Below, in pieces: positions 15,656-23,857 of a stretch of DNA of 64,000 nucleotides. Each line of letters begins with the position of its first letter. Position 1 is the stretch's first letter. The notes under the pieces were generated by a model. That model searched no databases. It saw nothing but the letters and a program-made list of their open reading frames with translations, and was not told where the DNA came from. The position numbers and the translations under genes were made by a program. Source of the DNA: Hymenobacter monticola (lineage in GTDB: Bacteria; Bacteroidota; Bacteroidia; Cytophagales; Hymenobacteraceae); NCBI RefSeq assembly GCF_022811645.1, contig NZ_CP094534.1, positions 186,001-250,000 of the forward strand, read 5' to 3'.

Positions 15656-18595
15656 CTAGCTCACCAGGTCGGCTTCGTGCAGCAGCGTGTAGGCGAATCT
15701 ATTACCGTTCTTCTTTCTAAAATGCTCGCAAATGCTCAATAATTCGGCATGCTCGGCGGTATAATGAAAAACTTGACAGCCAGCCGACCAATCATTTACA
15801 TTGGCAGAGATATCCTTGGCATGGTGAATGTTTATTCCAAAGCCACTACCTGTTATCTCTTTTCCACTTTCTTCGGCAGTTACGTTACCATTGTGGTCGC
15901 GGTAAATAGTCAACGGGCCTATTTGATGTAATGCCGGGTGATTGTATCCATTTCTTTCAATGAGATGAAAACCGAGTTCATAGGCCTTTGGATACTGCCC
16001 CGCTTTTAGAACCGCGCATCCACCTTTGGCTATGGTCTTCTTATCCTGCAACCAGTATGTGCCGGGGCGGGTGGTCACGGGCCAGTGCATTACCCGGTCG
16101 TGGCCCGCATCTTTCTTTAGCTGGGCCAGCGCAAACTCGGTATTGGGACCGGGACTGCCATCGGCCACGATGAGCTTGCCATTTTTGTCTTTGTATAGCC
16201 ACTTCGCTAAGAACTGCTGCTGTTGCATCAGCGGCAAGCCGGGCGGGCAGTCGGGCTGTTTCCAGCAGCAGAAGATTCGGTCTCCGAACGTATTATCCTT
16301 ATACACAGTGGACCGAATGCCGATGATGTTCACGTCGTCCTCAAACCAGGTATAGTTCTTGATTTTTATTGTGTCTTTCAGAACCGCGGCCGTTATTTCT
16401 CTTGAATCCCATATCGGTCCATGAGTATGGAGAGCGCCGTTTGTTGCCAAGCCATTCACTTTGACCTCGACGTTCAAAGCCGCAGGCACGGCAGCGGCGG
16501 CTTCCGGCCTCTTCTCGGCCGGCTGCACCGTGGCGGTAACTTCCACCTTCGCGGCCGGAGCGCCATTGGTGTCAGTAGTGGCGGCTGACGCACTCGGCGC
16601 TACGGCGGCTGGCGTGCTGGGCTGCGTAGCGGGGGGCTGTGCTGCCGGGGCGGGCGTCGCGGGGCGCTGGGTTTCCGCAGCCTTAGCAGCTTGGGCTGCG
16701 GTTTCGGCTTCTTCCGTCGCTTTTTTCTTAGCAGCAGCGGCGGCAATTGCTGCCTTTTCCTCGGCAGTGTAGCTTTTGTACTCGACGTTGGGCTTCCACG
16801 CCTGCGCCTCCTGGGTCGTCGCGTCGAAGCGCTTTTCCAGGTCGGCCAGCGCGTTCTTCATTTGCTGCACCCAGCCGTCGAGTTCGGTTTGCAGCACTTT
16901 TTCGGTGCTGTCCACCAACAGGTCGATGTTGCGCTGGCGGGCCTTTCCGGCGGGGGGCAGCGCCCGCCACCAGCTCTTGATGTTGTCGAGGTCGGCGGCG
17001 GCCTGGTTGAATTTCAGCAGGTTGGACTCCGTTTGCCGGTAATTCAGGAACGTGCCCAGGGCCGTGGCCAGCGGCACCGTCACGGCAATCCAAATCTGCT
17101 GATTAATGGCCCCCAGCAGCGTGGTAATGCCGCCAATGACCAGCGTCAGCCAATACAGAATTCGAAACTGACGGTCCAGCTTGTGGGTGCGCTTGCGGAA
17201 ATACCGCAGCTGGTCTTCCAGGCGCACTTCCACGTAGCGCTCGGGCGGCAGGTACCCAAAGCCGTCGTCGGAACCGGCGGCCCCGTCCATGTAGGGCGGA
17301 AACGTGAGGGCTTTGTCGTACTCCCGCAGGTGGGCGCTGTTGGCTTCGCTTTGCATGGTCCGCTTCACGATTTCGCCCATGCGCACGGCCAGCTGCTGCG
17401 CCGCATTCCGTTTGTAATCCAGCGCCCGGGACCGGTAAGCGTAAATTTCGCTCTTGAGGGCCTCGGCCCCGGCGCGCAGCACAAACCACTTCGAGCTGGT
17501 CTTGAACTTGTAGGCGGCCGCCACCAGCATGGTCAGCACGATGGGCAGGACCACTAGTGTGCAGTATAGCAGCCATTTCCAGTAATCAACCGACGTTTCT
17601 CCCTTGGCAATATCCGCCTGCGTTAAGTGGTCGAAGGCCAGATTAAAGGGCTCGGGCTTGTCGCCGTACAGCACGCGCTGCAGCACGGCCAAACCGGCGC
17701 CAATCACGCCCAGCACGATGATGCTTATCGTCATGCGGTCGGATTGGCGCTGCTGGCGGTTGGCGTTGAGGTCGTATACCGCAAAATTTTCCCACGCCTG
17801 CCGCAGCACATCGTCCGCCGTGCGGTCCGGGCCAACGAGGCTGCCCACCACTTCCGGGAAATTGCTTTGCGAAAGCACGGTAATCTGCCCTTCGGTAATG
17901 ATTTCCTTGACCGCTTCGCTGCTCGACCCGATTTGGCCGGAGGCCAGCGCATTGGCAATCTCGTCGGCCAAGCCGCCGCTGCCTTGCATCACGGCAAGTG
18001 GGATGCCGTTGCGCACGACGGCCAGGGCTTCCTCGGCCATGCACAGCCCCTGGCCCGCGAGCAGGGCCAGCACCGGCACCTGCTCCGTGCGGCCGGACAG
18101 GGCCGTGACCACAGCGTGCAGCATGGGCAGCTGGCTGCCCCACTTGTCGCCCGACGGCACCAAAATGAAGTCGGAATGCCAGCCGTCAAGCTGGCGGGGC
18201 GGCTCCGGCGTAGCCGCCTGGGCCAGGTGGCCGGGGTAAGAGACCAGGGCTTCGGGGGCCACCCCCAGCAACGATACCTGCGGGGCTTTTTCGGCTTTTC
18301 GCTGGTGGAGGGGCACAGTTAGCCAGTTTCGGGTGCCGGTGCTTATCACCACGCTACGGCCCTTGCTGGCCAGCAACGCAAGCAACGGGCGCGCCAGCTG
18401 CTCCAGCGCCGGGTCGGCCACCGAGGCTGACTCCGGGGCAGCCCCTATCAGGAGCAAAACAAAATCGCAGGGCTTGACATCCAGAGTATCCAACAGCGCT
18501 TCGGCCTGCGCTGGCTCATTGCCAGTGACGAGATTGGCCACATTGCCGTTGGAAAATCTTACTTGCCGAAATGAATCATCCTGGGTAGACGGCAT
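15656..18595 (-). CDS. TRPM-type SLOG, membrane, L,D-transpeptidase-like fusion protein
   Basis: A 979-residue fusion. Residues about 30-235 are a SLOG domain of the TRPM/LSDAT kind: CDFVLLLIGAAPES, DFILVPSGDKWGS, PVLALLAGQG, and PLAVMQGSGGLADEIA. Such domains bind NAD- or ADP-ribose-related nucleotides. Four hydrophobic segments follow (289-310, 340-363, 478-496, 500-517); the second pair with flanking KSEIYAYRSRALDYKR and charged helices resembles the SLATT/DUF4231 membrane effector. A Pro/Ala/Thr linker spans about 605-705. The C-terminal domain (720-979) carries GFGINIHH (918-925) and WSAGCQVF (936-943), the His and Cys motifs of a YkuD/L,D-transpeptidase-like peptidoglycan enzyme. With four membrane passes the N- and C-termini should be on the same side, which is odd for a cell-wall enzyme. 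It is the first gene of the SLOG-TIR-STAND set. Confidence 0.72.
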   Translation of the reverse strand: MPSTQDDSFRQVRFSNGNVANLVTGNEPAQAEALLDTLDVKPCDFVLLLIGAAPESASVADPALEQLARPLLALLASKGRSVVISTGTRNWLTVPLHQRKAEKAPQVSLLGVAPEALVSYPGHLAQAATPEPPRQLDGWHSDFILVPSGDKWGSQLPMLHAVVTALSGRTEQVPVLALLAGQGLCMAEEALAVVRNGIPLAVMQGSGGLADEIANALASGQIGSSSEAVKEIITEGQITVLSQSNFPEVVGSLVGPDRTADDVLRQAWENFAVYDLNANRQQRQSDRMTISIIVLGVIGAGLAVLQRVLYGDKPEPFNLAFDHLTQADIAKGETSVDYWKWLLYCTLVVLPIVLTMLVAAAYKFKTSSKWFVLRAGAEALKSEIYAYRSRALDYKRNAAQQLAVRMGEIVKRTMQSEANSAHLREYDKALTFPPYMDGAAGSDDGFGYLPPERYVEVRLEDQLRYFRKRTHKLDRQFRILYWLTLVIGGITTLLGAINQQIWIAVTVPLATALGTFLNYRQTESNLLKFNQAAADLDNIKSWWRALPPAGKARQRNIDLLVDSTEKVLQTELDGWVQQMKNALADLEKRFDATTQEAQAWKPNVEYKSYTAEEKAAIAAAAAKKKATEEAETAAQAAKAAETQRPATPAPAAQPPATQPSTPAAVAPSASAATTDTNGAPAAKVEVTATVQPAEKRPEAAAAVPAALNVEVKVNGLATNGALHTHGPIWDSREITAAVLKDTIKIKNYTWFEDDVNIIGIRSTVYKDNTFGDRIFCCWKQPDCPPGLPLMQQQQFLAKWLYKDKNGKLIVADGSPGPNTEFALAQLKKDAGHDRVMHWPVTTRPGTYWLQDKKTIAKGGCAVLKAGQYPKAYELGFHLIERNGYNHPALHQIGPLTIYRDHNGNVTAEESGKEITGSGFGINIHHAKDISANVNDWSAGCQVFHYTAEHAELLSICEHFRKKNGNRFAYTLLHEADLVS

Positions 18596-18780
18596 TGAAG
18601 TAACTGGTGAAATTTTATAAATAAGCAGTTACAAGATTACAACTATTTAGCTGTTTTTATACAAGCGGTGCTTTTTTTACAAAACACCTGTCATATTAAT
18701 TCATCCACAATTTATTGACCTTTTAAAACAAAAGCTGACCAACGCGCATCCTATTACAGCAGGGCTTTACGGTGCGCTTT
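18596..18780. promoter_or_regulatory. AT-rich promoter region upstream of the SLOG gene
   Basis: About 150 bp here are far more AT-rich than the surroundings, with TTTATAAATAAG, TTTTTACAAAA and AATTTATTGACC. This is where the promoter of the minus-strand conflict locus should lie. No single -33/-7 pair stands out. Confidence 0.35.
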
Positions 18781-18799
18781 CTGTACTCAAAGCTGAGTG

Positions 18800-19140
18800 G
18801 CCAATGCGCCGGCCGCTGCCCCGTCAGGGCCACCGTGCGAACGGGCGAGTAGCTGAAGGTGTCATCTTGGTCCACCTGTCGCAGGCGGTAGTAAAGCAAT
18901 GGCGCACCAGCTGGCGATTGGTTGTCAGACAGTTGGCAGCTACGCGGGGGTACTGCTGGTGCCCGCGGCAGCTACCTTGCCAATGGCGGCAAATGCTACT
19001 CCACCCACATTGCGCTCTACCTCAAACGAGGCGCTATTTCGCTCCGAGGCTGTGGTTCAGGCCAGCTGCACGGCGGCTTGTTTAGGGGCGGCCGGGGCAG
19101 CAAAGGCGGTGAGCTGCACAGGCAGGGGCTGGTGCCTGTC
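18800..19140 (-). pseudogene. Decayed T9SS-sorted protein fragment
   Basis: Read on the minus strand from about 19130 the DNA encodes PLPVQLTAFAAP, QAAVQLA-stop-TTASERN, SASFEVERNVGG and IGKVAAAG. After further stops and a frameshift it encodes LLYYRLRQVDQDDTFSYS followed by PVRTVALTG. These are the hallmark pieces of the fibronectin-like stalk that precedes type IX secretion C-terminal domains in Hymenobacter-type secreted proteins. A TGA stands where the family has Trp (LAWTTASERN). At least three in-frame stops and one frameshift make it a pseudogene fragment; both ends are lost. Confidence 0.7.
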
Positions 19141-19293
19141 AGGTAGAACTCCGAGAAATGGTCGACCAGAATTACAAGCCGGGCAAGGCCTTAGACTTTG
19201 GCCTGGCTGCACATTTCAATCATACATGAAAATAGTTTGCTATTCAATACTAGGCAAGGAGCGTCCGGCGTTGGAGCCCGGCCCCGCATTCCT

Positions 19294-20430
19294 ATGCTTA
19301 TGAGACCTTACTTATTGTTCGCCGTGTTGCTGCTGACGCACCGCAGCCTTCAGGCAGCCCCTCGGCCGTACCTGGACGTAGTTCCCGCCCTCGCCCAGCG
19401 CTTGGTGACCGCCCAGGCCCGGTCCCACGGGCTCGGCGCCGAAGACCTGTTTTTCACGCTTCGTAACCAAACCAGCCAGGAGCTGCGCCTGCGGGTGCCC
19501 CCCGGGCTGCACTTTGGCGCCGGCGACCCCGAAGCCCAGGACCTGTTCACGTTTCAGGAACGGCTGCTGGTGCTGGCGCCGGGCGCCAGCGGCACGGTGC
19601 GGCTGTGGGGGTTTTGCATGGAGCAGCACGACCACGCCCCGGCGGCCAATTCGGTGTACAGCCTGCGCGGGCTGGCCCCGAACGGGCTGCAACAACTGGG
19701 CGACTCATTGCAGAAATACCCGAAGCTGGCCGAACTGTACGGGCAAATGTTCGTGTGGTCGCTCACCGACCACGAACCCCTGCGCGACATCCGGGTGCCG
19801 CCCGCCCTGCTGCGCGGCGCCACCAACGTGCTGCGCTACCTGGCCGCCGTGAGCGGGCAGCTAGCCGTGCACGCCCGCAGCGCTACCGACAACCGTCCTT
19901 CGGTCAAAGTCTTCTCCAAACGGCTGTTTATCAACTACCACAGCCCCACCCGGCAGGTCACCTCGCTGCGGGTGTATGGGCCCGATGACTGCGAGCGCTA
20001 CGTGGTGGCCCGCAGCTGGCAGCTGACGCCCGGCGTGATGCGCTACCGCCTGGGGCTGAATACCATTTTGGGCATCGATGAGCTTCCGGAATTTACGGTG
20101 CGCCTGCTCGATGCGCAAGGCCACGTGCTGCAGGAAACGAAGGTAAACCAGGCGACGGCGGAGGTTGACATCCCCCCCGTGCAGCTGCCGTTTGCCTTCG
20201 CGTTCAGCCTGGCCAAGCCGGTGAAAAACGCGCACCTGCGCGTGCGCCTGACCGACGGCACGTTGGTGGAGGAGCTCAGGCAGCTGCCCTACCTGCCGGC
20301 CGGCAACCATCGGTACAACTGGACCTTCTACCACTTGCGGGCAGCCGGCACGTCCTTTGTGGCCCGGCTGGAAGGCGAGGACGGCAAGGTATTCGGCCAA
20401 CAGCTTATTTCCGCAGCCACGACGCCCTGA
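19294..20430 (+). CDS. Secreted protein of unknown function
   Basis: A 378-residue protein with a clear Sec signal peptide, MLMRPYLLFAVLLLTHRSLQA, cleaved before APRPYLD. The start at 19294 (or ATG 19300) puts the signal peptide at the N-terminus; a longer frame from 19198 would bury it. The mature part is predicted mostly beta, with FFTLRNQTSQELRLRVPPGL resembling an Ig-like fold and LPYLPAGNHRYNWTFYHL near the end resembling a FlgD-type Ig repeat. No catalytic motif or lipobox is seen. I do not recognise the family. It is a single gene, followed by a convergent pectinesterase. Confidence 0.65.
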   Translation: MLMRPYLLFAVLLLTHRSLQAAPRPYLDVVPALAQRLVTAQARSHGLGAEDLFFTLRNQTSQELRLRVPPGLHFGAGDPEAQDLFTFQERLLVLAPGASGTVRLWGFCMEQHDHAPAANSVYSLRGLAPNGLQQLGDSLQKYPKLAELYGQMFVWSLTDHEPLRDIRVPPALLRGATNVLRYLAAVSGQLAVHARSATDNRPSVKVFSKRLFINYHSPTRQVTSLRVYGPDDCERYVVARSWQLTPGVMRYRLGLNTILGIDELPEFTVRLLDAQGHVLQETKVNQATAEVDIPPVQLPFAFAFSLAKPVKNAHLRVRLTDGTLVEELRQLPYLPAGNHRYNWTFYHLRAAGTSFVARLEGEDGKVFGQQLISAATTP

Positions 20431-20521
20431 GCGCGGGCCGGCCTTTCAGTGGCTTGGAGAAGACCACACCGGCCCGCCGGGACTGCCGTACCCAATTGGA
20501 GCTTTTTAACTCTCCCGGCTG

Positions 20522-21529
20522 CTACTTTAGGGCGGGCTCCCAGCCCTGCGAACCGCCGAAAATGGCTTTCAGCGTGTATTGCCTGGCCCGTTTGGCCGTG
20601 AGCTGGTGCGCCCATTTTACCCGGTCTTTGGTATTGGCGCCGGGGCCGCGGGAGTTGAATTCGGCATAGTAGGCCGTCTGCTCGTTGCTGGGGGCGTGCC
20701 AGTTGTCCCAGCCGGCGGCAGTGATGTGGGCGCCCATGTCGGTATTGAGAAAAACCGCGTTGGAATGGGGGCGCCAGGGCCGGCCGAGGTAGACCTTGGT
20801 GGCTTCAGGCGCGGCCGTGAGGGTGCAGTCGAGGAACACAAAGCCGAACTTCTGGCGCGGCGAGGTGGAAGCCGCGGTGATGTAGGAATTCGTTTTGCTG
20901 AAGATGGCGCAATGGTCGAACACGGCCGTGCTGCCGCCGAAAATAAAATCGGTGGTGCCCTCGATGTAGCAGTCCTGGTAGTATTGCCGACTGTTCTCCA
21001 CGGCCGGAAACAGCGTGTCCTGGTTGCCGAGCATGCGGCAGTGGCGGAAGGTGGCACGGTCGCCTTCCACGTGCAGGGCCACGGCCTGCCCCACCCGCCC
21101 GGCCGAGTTCTCGAAGGTGATGTTTTCGGCCGTGAAGTCGTTGGCCTGCACGCGCACCGTGGAGGAACTGTAGGTGCTGTGCTTCTCGGCATCGCCGGAA
21201 TAGTCGTCAAAGGTGAGGACGACGCCCTCACGGCTTTCGCCCAGCAGCGTAATGTTGGTTTTCTGGGAGGGAATCAGCAGCTTTTCCTTGTAGGTGCCGT
21301 TTTTGATGAAAATGGTAGCCGTCACCTGCATAAAATCGCGCACGGCCAGCACGGCCTCCTGCACGGTGCGGTAGTCACCCGAGCCGTCGGCCGCCACCGT
21401 CAGGCGGATGGGCACTAGGAAGGTTTCCACCTTGGCAGGCGTTGCCGGGGCGGGCGGGGCCGTTTGGGCAAATGAGTTTTGGCTGGCCAGAAGCAGGCTA
21501 CCAGCCAATAGAAAGCGGCGAAAATTCAT
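20522..21529 (-). CDS. Pectinesterase (CE8)
   Basis: A 335-residue secreted enzyme that demethylates pectin. After the signal peptide (MNFRRFLLAGSLLLASQNSFA) and a short Pro/Ala linker, the beta-helix begins LTVAADGSGDYRTVQEAV. Catalytic landmarks are QAVALHVEGDR, GNQDTLFP with the catalytic Asp, DCYIEGTTDFIFGG with the second Asp, and YLGRPWRP with the substrate-binding Arg-Trp. The start at 21529 is the Met of the signal peptide; the open frame extends further but without likely coding sense. It is divergent from paaZ. Confidence 0.92.
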   Translation of the reverse strand: MNFRRFLLAGSLLLASQNSFAQTAPPAPATPAKVETFLVPIRLTVAADGSGDYRTVQEAVLAVRDFMQVTATIFIKNGTYKEKLLIPSQKTNITLLGESREGVVLTFDDYSGDAEKHSTYSSSTVRVQANDFTAENITFENSAGRVGQAVALHVEGDRATFRHCRMLGNQDTLFPAVENSRQYYQDCYIEGTTDFIFGGSTAVFDHCAIFSKTNSYITAASTSPRQKFGFVFLDCTLTAAPEATKVYLGRPWRPHSNAVFLNTDMGAHITAAGWDNWHAPSNEQTAYYAEFNSRGPGANTKDRVKWAHQLTAKRARQYTLKAIFGGSQGWEPALK

Positions 21530-21633
21530 AGCAAAAAATGGGGCAGCCGCTGCCGTGAAGCCGCAGCTAATGAAACGGAGCAGCAAGTAGCGCAACGTGG
21601 CGCGAACCAGCCGCGCGGGCCCGGCCAAAAACC

Positions 21634-21641
21634 TAACTTTG
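21634..21641 (+). promoter_or_regulatory. -7 box TAACTTTG upstream of paaZ
   Basis: TAACTTTG matches the Bacteroidota TAnnTTTG -7 element exactly, about 50 bp before the chosen paaZ start. It is followed by GCGCAACGGCC, the same 11 bases that follow the -7 box of the ferredoxin reductase gene at 47133. No good -33 TTG precedes it. Confidence 0.5.
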
Positions 21642-21691
21642 CGCAACGGCCATTGCAGCCGGCTTCCACCAATCCTCCTCCGCTCCCACCC

Positions 21692-23755
21692 ATGACGCCC
21701 ACCCTCGAAAATTACACCCTCGGCCGCTGGACGCCCGGCGCCACCGCCCCGCAGGAACTCCTCGACGCCAGCACCGGCGAAGTCATTGCCCTGGCCAACA
21801 CCGGCGGCTTCGATTACGAAGCCATCCTCGACTACGGCCGCCGCGTGGGCAACCCCAAGCTGCGCAAGATGACTTTTCATGAGCGCGGCCGCATGCTCAA
21901 GGCCCTGGCCTTCCACCTGCTGGAGAAAAAGGAAATTTTCTACGAGCTGAGCTACCGCTCCGGCGCTACCCGGGCCGATTCGTGGGTCGACATTGAGGGC
22001 GGCATCGGCAACCTGTTTGCCAACGCCTCGCTTCGCCGCAAATTCCCCGACAAGCCGTTCTACGTGGAGGGCGAGCCGGTGGGGCTGAGCAAGGGTGGCA
22101 CCTTCATGGCCCAGCACCTGATGGTGCCGCGCGAGGGCGTGGCCGTGCACATCAACGCCTACAACTTCCCGGTGTGGGGCATGCTCGAAAAAATTGCCGT
22201 GAACCTGCTGGCCGGCATGCCCGCCGTGGTGAAGCCCGCCGTGCCCTCGGCCTACCTCACCGAGGCCGTGGTGCGCGAAATCATTGGCTCCGGCATCCTG
22301 CCCGAGGGCGCGTTGCAGTTGGTGGTAGGCACCGGCGAGGGCCTGCTCGACCACGTGACCTACCAGGACGTGGTGACCTTCACCGGCTCGGCCGCCACCG
22401 GCCGCAAGCTGCGCGCCCACCCGCGCATCCTCGCCGAAGCCGTGCCCTTCACCATGGAAGCCGACTCGCTGAACGCCGCCGTGCTGGGCCTCGACGCCAA
22501 GCCCGGCACGCTGGAGTTTGACTTGTTTGTGAAGGAGGTGCGCAAGGAAATGACCGGTAAGTCGGGCCAGAAATGCACGGCCATCCGCCGCATTCTGGTG
22601 CCCGAAGACGTGCTAGAAGATGTGCAGATTGCGCTGGGCAAGCTGCTGAAGCAAACCACCATTGGCCACCCGCTGGCCGAGGGCGTGCGCATGGGCGCGC
22701 TGGCTGGCCGCGAGCAGCTACAGCGCCTGCGCGAGCAAGTGACGCACCTCGCCAAAAACACGCCCATTGTGTACGGTGACCTCGAAAACGTGGAAATCCT
22801 GGGCCAGGACCGCGGCGCCCACGCCGAAAAAGGCGCCTTCTGCTCCCCCATTCTGCTGCTCAACAAGGAGCCGTTCAAGCACCTCGACTCGCACGAAATC
22901 GAAGCCTTCGGCCCCGTGGCCACCCTCATGCCCTACCACGACACCGAGGAAGCCGTGCAGCTGGTGAACATGGGCCGCGGCTCGCTGGTGTGCTCCATTG
23001 CCACCAATGACCCGCGTACGGCTCAGGATTTCGTGCTGGGCGCGGCCACCAACCACGGCCGCATTCTGGTCATCAACGAGGAAATGGCCAAGGAAAGCAC
23101 CGGGCACGGCTCGCCCCTGCCCCTGCTCATCCACGGCGGCCCCGGCCGGGCCGGCGGCGGCCAGGAAATGGGCGGCATGCGCGGCGTGGAGCACTTCATG
23201 CAGCGCGTGGCCCTACAAGGGTCGCCCAGCATGATTACGGCCATCACGGAGGTGTATCAGCCCAAGGCCAGGCAGATTGAGAAGGACAAGCACCCCTTCA
23301 TGCACTACTTCGAGGAGTTGGAAATCGGCCAGACTTACACCACGCACAAGCACACCGTGACGGAGGCCGACATCAGCGCCTTCGCCCAGGTGTCGGGCGA
23401 CAACTTCTACGCCCACGTGGATGCTACCTCGCTGGAAGGCACGCTCTTCACGGGACGCGTGGCCCACGGCTACTACATTCTGAGCAAGGCCGCCGGCATG
23501 TTCGTGGACCCGCGCAAAGGCCCCGTGCTGCTCAACTACGGCCTCGACGAGTGCCGCTTCACCAAGCCCGTGTACCCCGGCACCACCATCGGTGTGACCT
23601 TGACGGTGAAGGAAAAAATCGGCCAGGAAAAGCGCGACGAAACCGATGTGGCCAAAGGCATCGTGCGCTGGTACGTGGAAGTGACCGACCAAACCAACGA
23701 AACCGTGGCCGTGGCCACGATTCTGACGATGGTCAAAAAGAAAAATCAGGAGTAA
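21692..23755 (+). CDS. paaZ: Bifunctional oxepin-CoA hydrolase / semialdehyde dehydrogenase PaaZ
   Basis: A 687-residue fusion. The aldehyde dehydrogenase domain (about 1-515) has NFPVWGMLEKI, VVTFTGSAATGRKL, the glutamate in MEADSLNAAV and the nucleophile in SGQKCTAIRR. The MaoC-like hydratase domain (about 535-680) has FAQVSGDNFYAHVDA and GRVAHGYYILS. Together they open the oxepin-CoA ring and oxidise the semialdehyde in phenylacetate degradation. No other paa gene is in the window, so it is an isolated copy. The start at 21692 is chosen because MTPTLENYTLGRW matches the family N-terminus. It ends next to a long inverted repeat facing a convergent lacI gene. Confidence 0.93.
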   Translation: MTPTLENYTLGRWTPGATAPQELLDASTGEVIALANTGGFDYEAILDYGRRVGNPKLRKMTFHERGRMLKALAFHLLEKKEIFYELSYRSGATRADSWVDIEGGIGNLFANASLRRKFPDKPFYVEGEPVGLSKGGTFMAQHLMVPREGVAVHINAYNFPVWGMLEKIAVNLLAGMPAVVKPAVPSAYLTEAVVREIIGSGILPEGALQLVVGTGEGLLDHVTYQDVVTFTGSAATGRKLRAHPRILAEAVPFTMEADSLNAAVLGLDAKPGTLEFDLFVKEVRKEMTGKSGQKCTAIRRILVPEDVLEDVQIALGKLLKQTTIGHPLAEGVRMGALAGREQLQRLREQVTHLAKNTPIVYGDLENVEILGQDRGAHAEKGAFCSPILLLNKEPFKHLDSHEIEAFGPVATLMPYHDTEEAVQLVNMGRGSLVCSIATNDPRTAQDFVLGAATNHGRILVINEEMAKESTGHGSPLPLLIHGGPGRAGGGQEMGGMRGVEHFMQRVALQGSPSMITAITEVYQPKARQIEKDKHPFMHYFEELEIGQTYTTHKHTVTEADISAFAQVSGDNFYAHVDATSLEGTLFTGRVAHGYYILSKAAGMFVDPRKGPVLLNYGLDECRFTKPVYPGTTIGVTLTVKEKIGQEKRDETDVAKGIVRWYVEVTDQTNETVAVATILTMVKKKNQE

Positions 23756-23766
23756 AGAAGAATAAC

Positions 23767-23851
23767 GTAGGGGCGGGGCTCGCCCCGCCCGTCGTTGAAC
23801 GGCCAACGTGGGTTTCGTTCAACGACGGGCGGGGGCGAGCCCCGCCCCTAC
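23767..23851. repeat. Double-hairpin inverted repeat, TCGTTGAACG family
   Basis: The left arm GTAGGGGCGGGGCTCGCCCC plus GCCCGTCGTTGAACG is mirrored by CGTTCAACGACGGGCGGGGG plus CGAGCCCCGCCCCTAC. Each arm holds its own palindrome (GGGGCGGGGCTCGCCCCGCCC). It lies between convergent paaZ and lacI. Confidence 0.85.
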
Positions 23852-23857
23852 CTCGTT

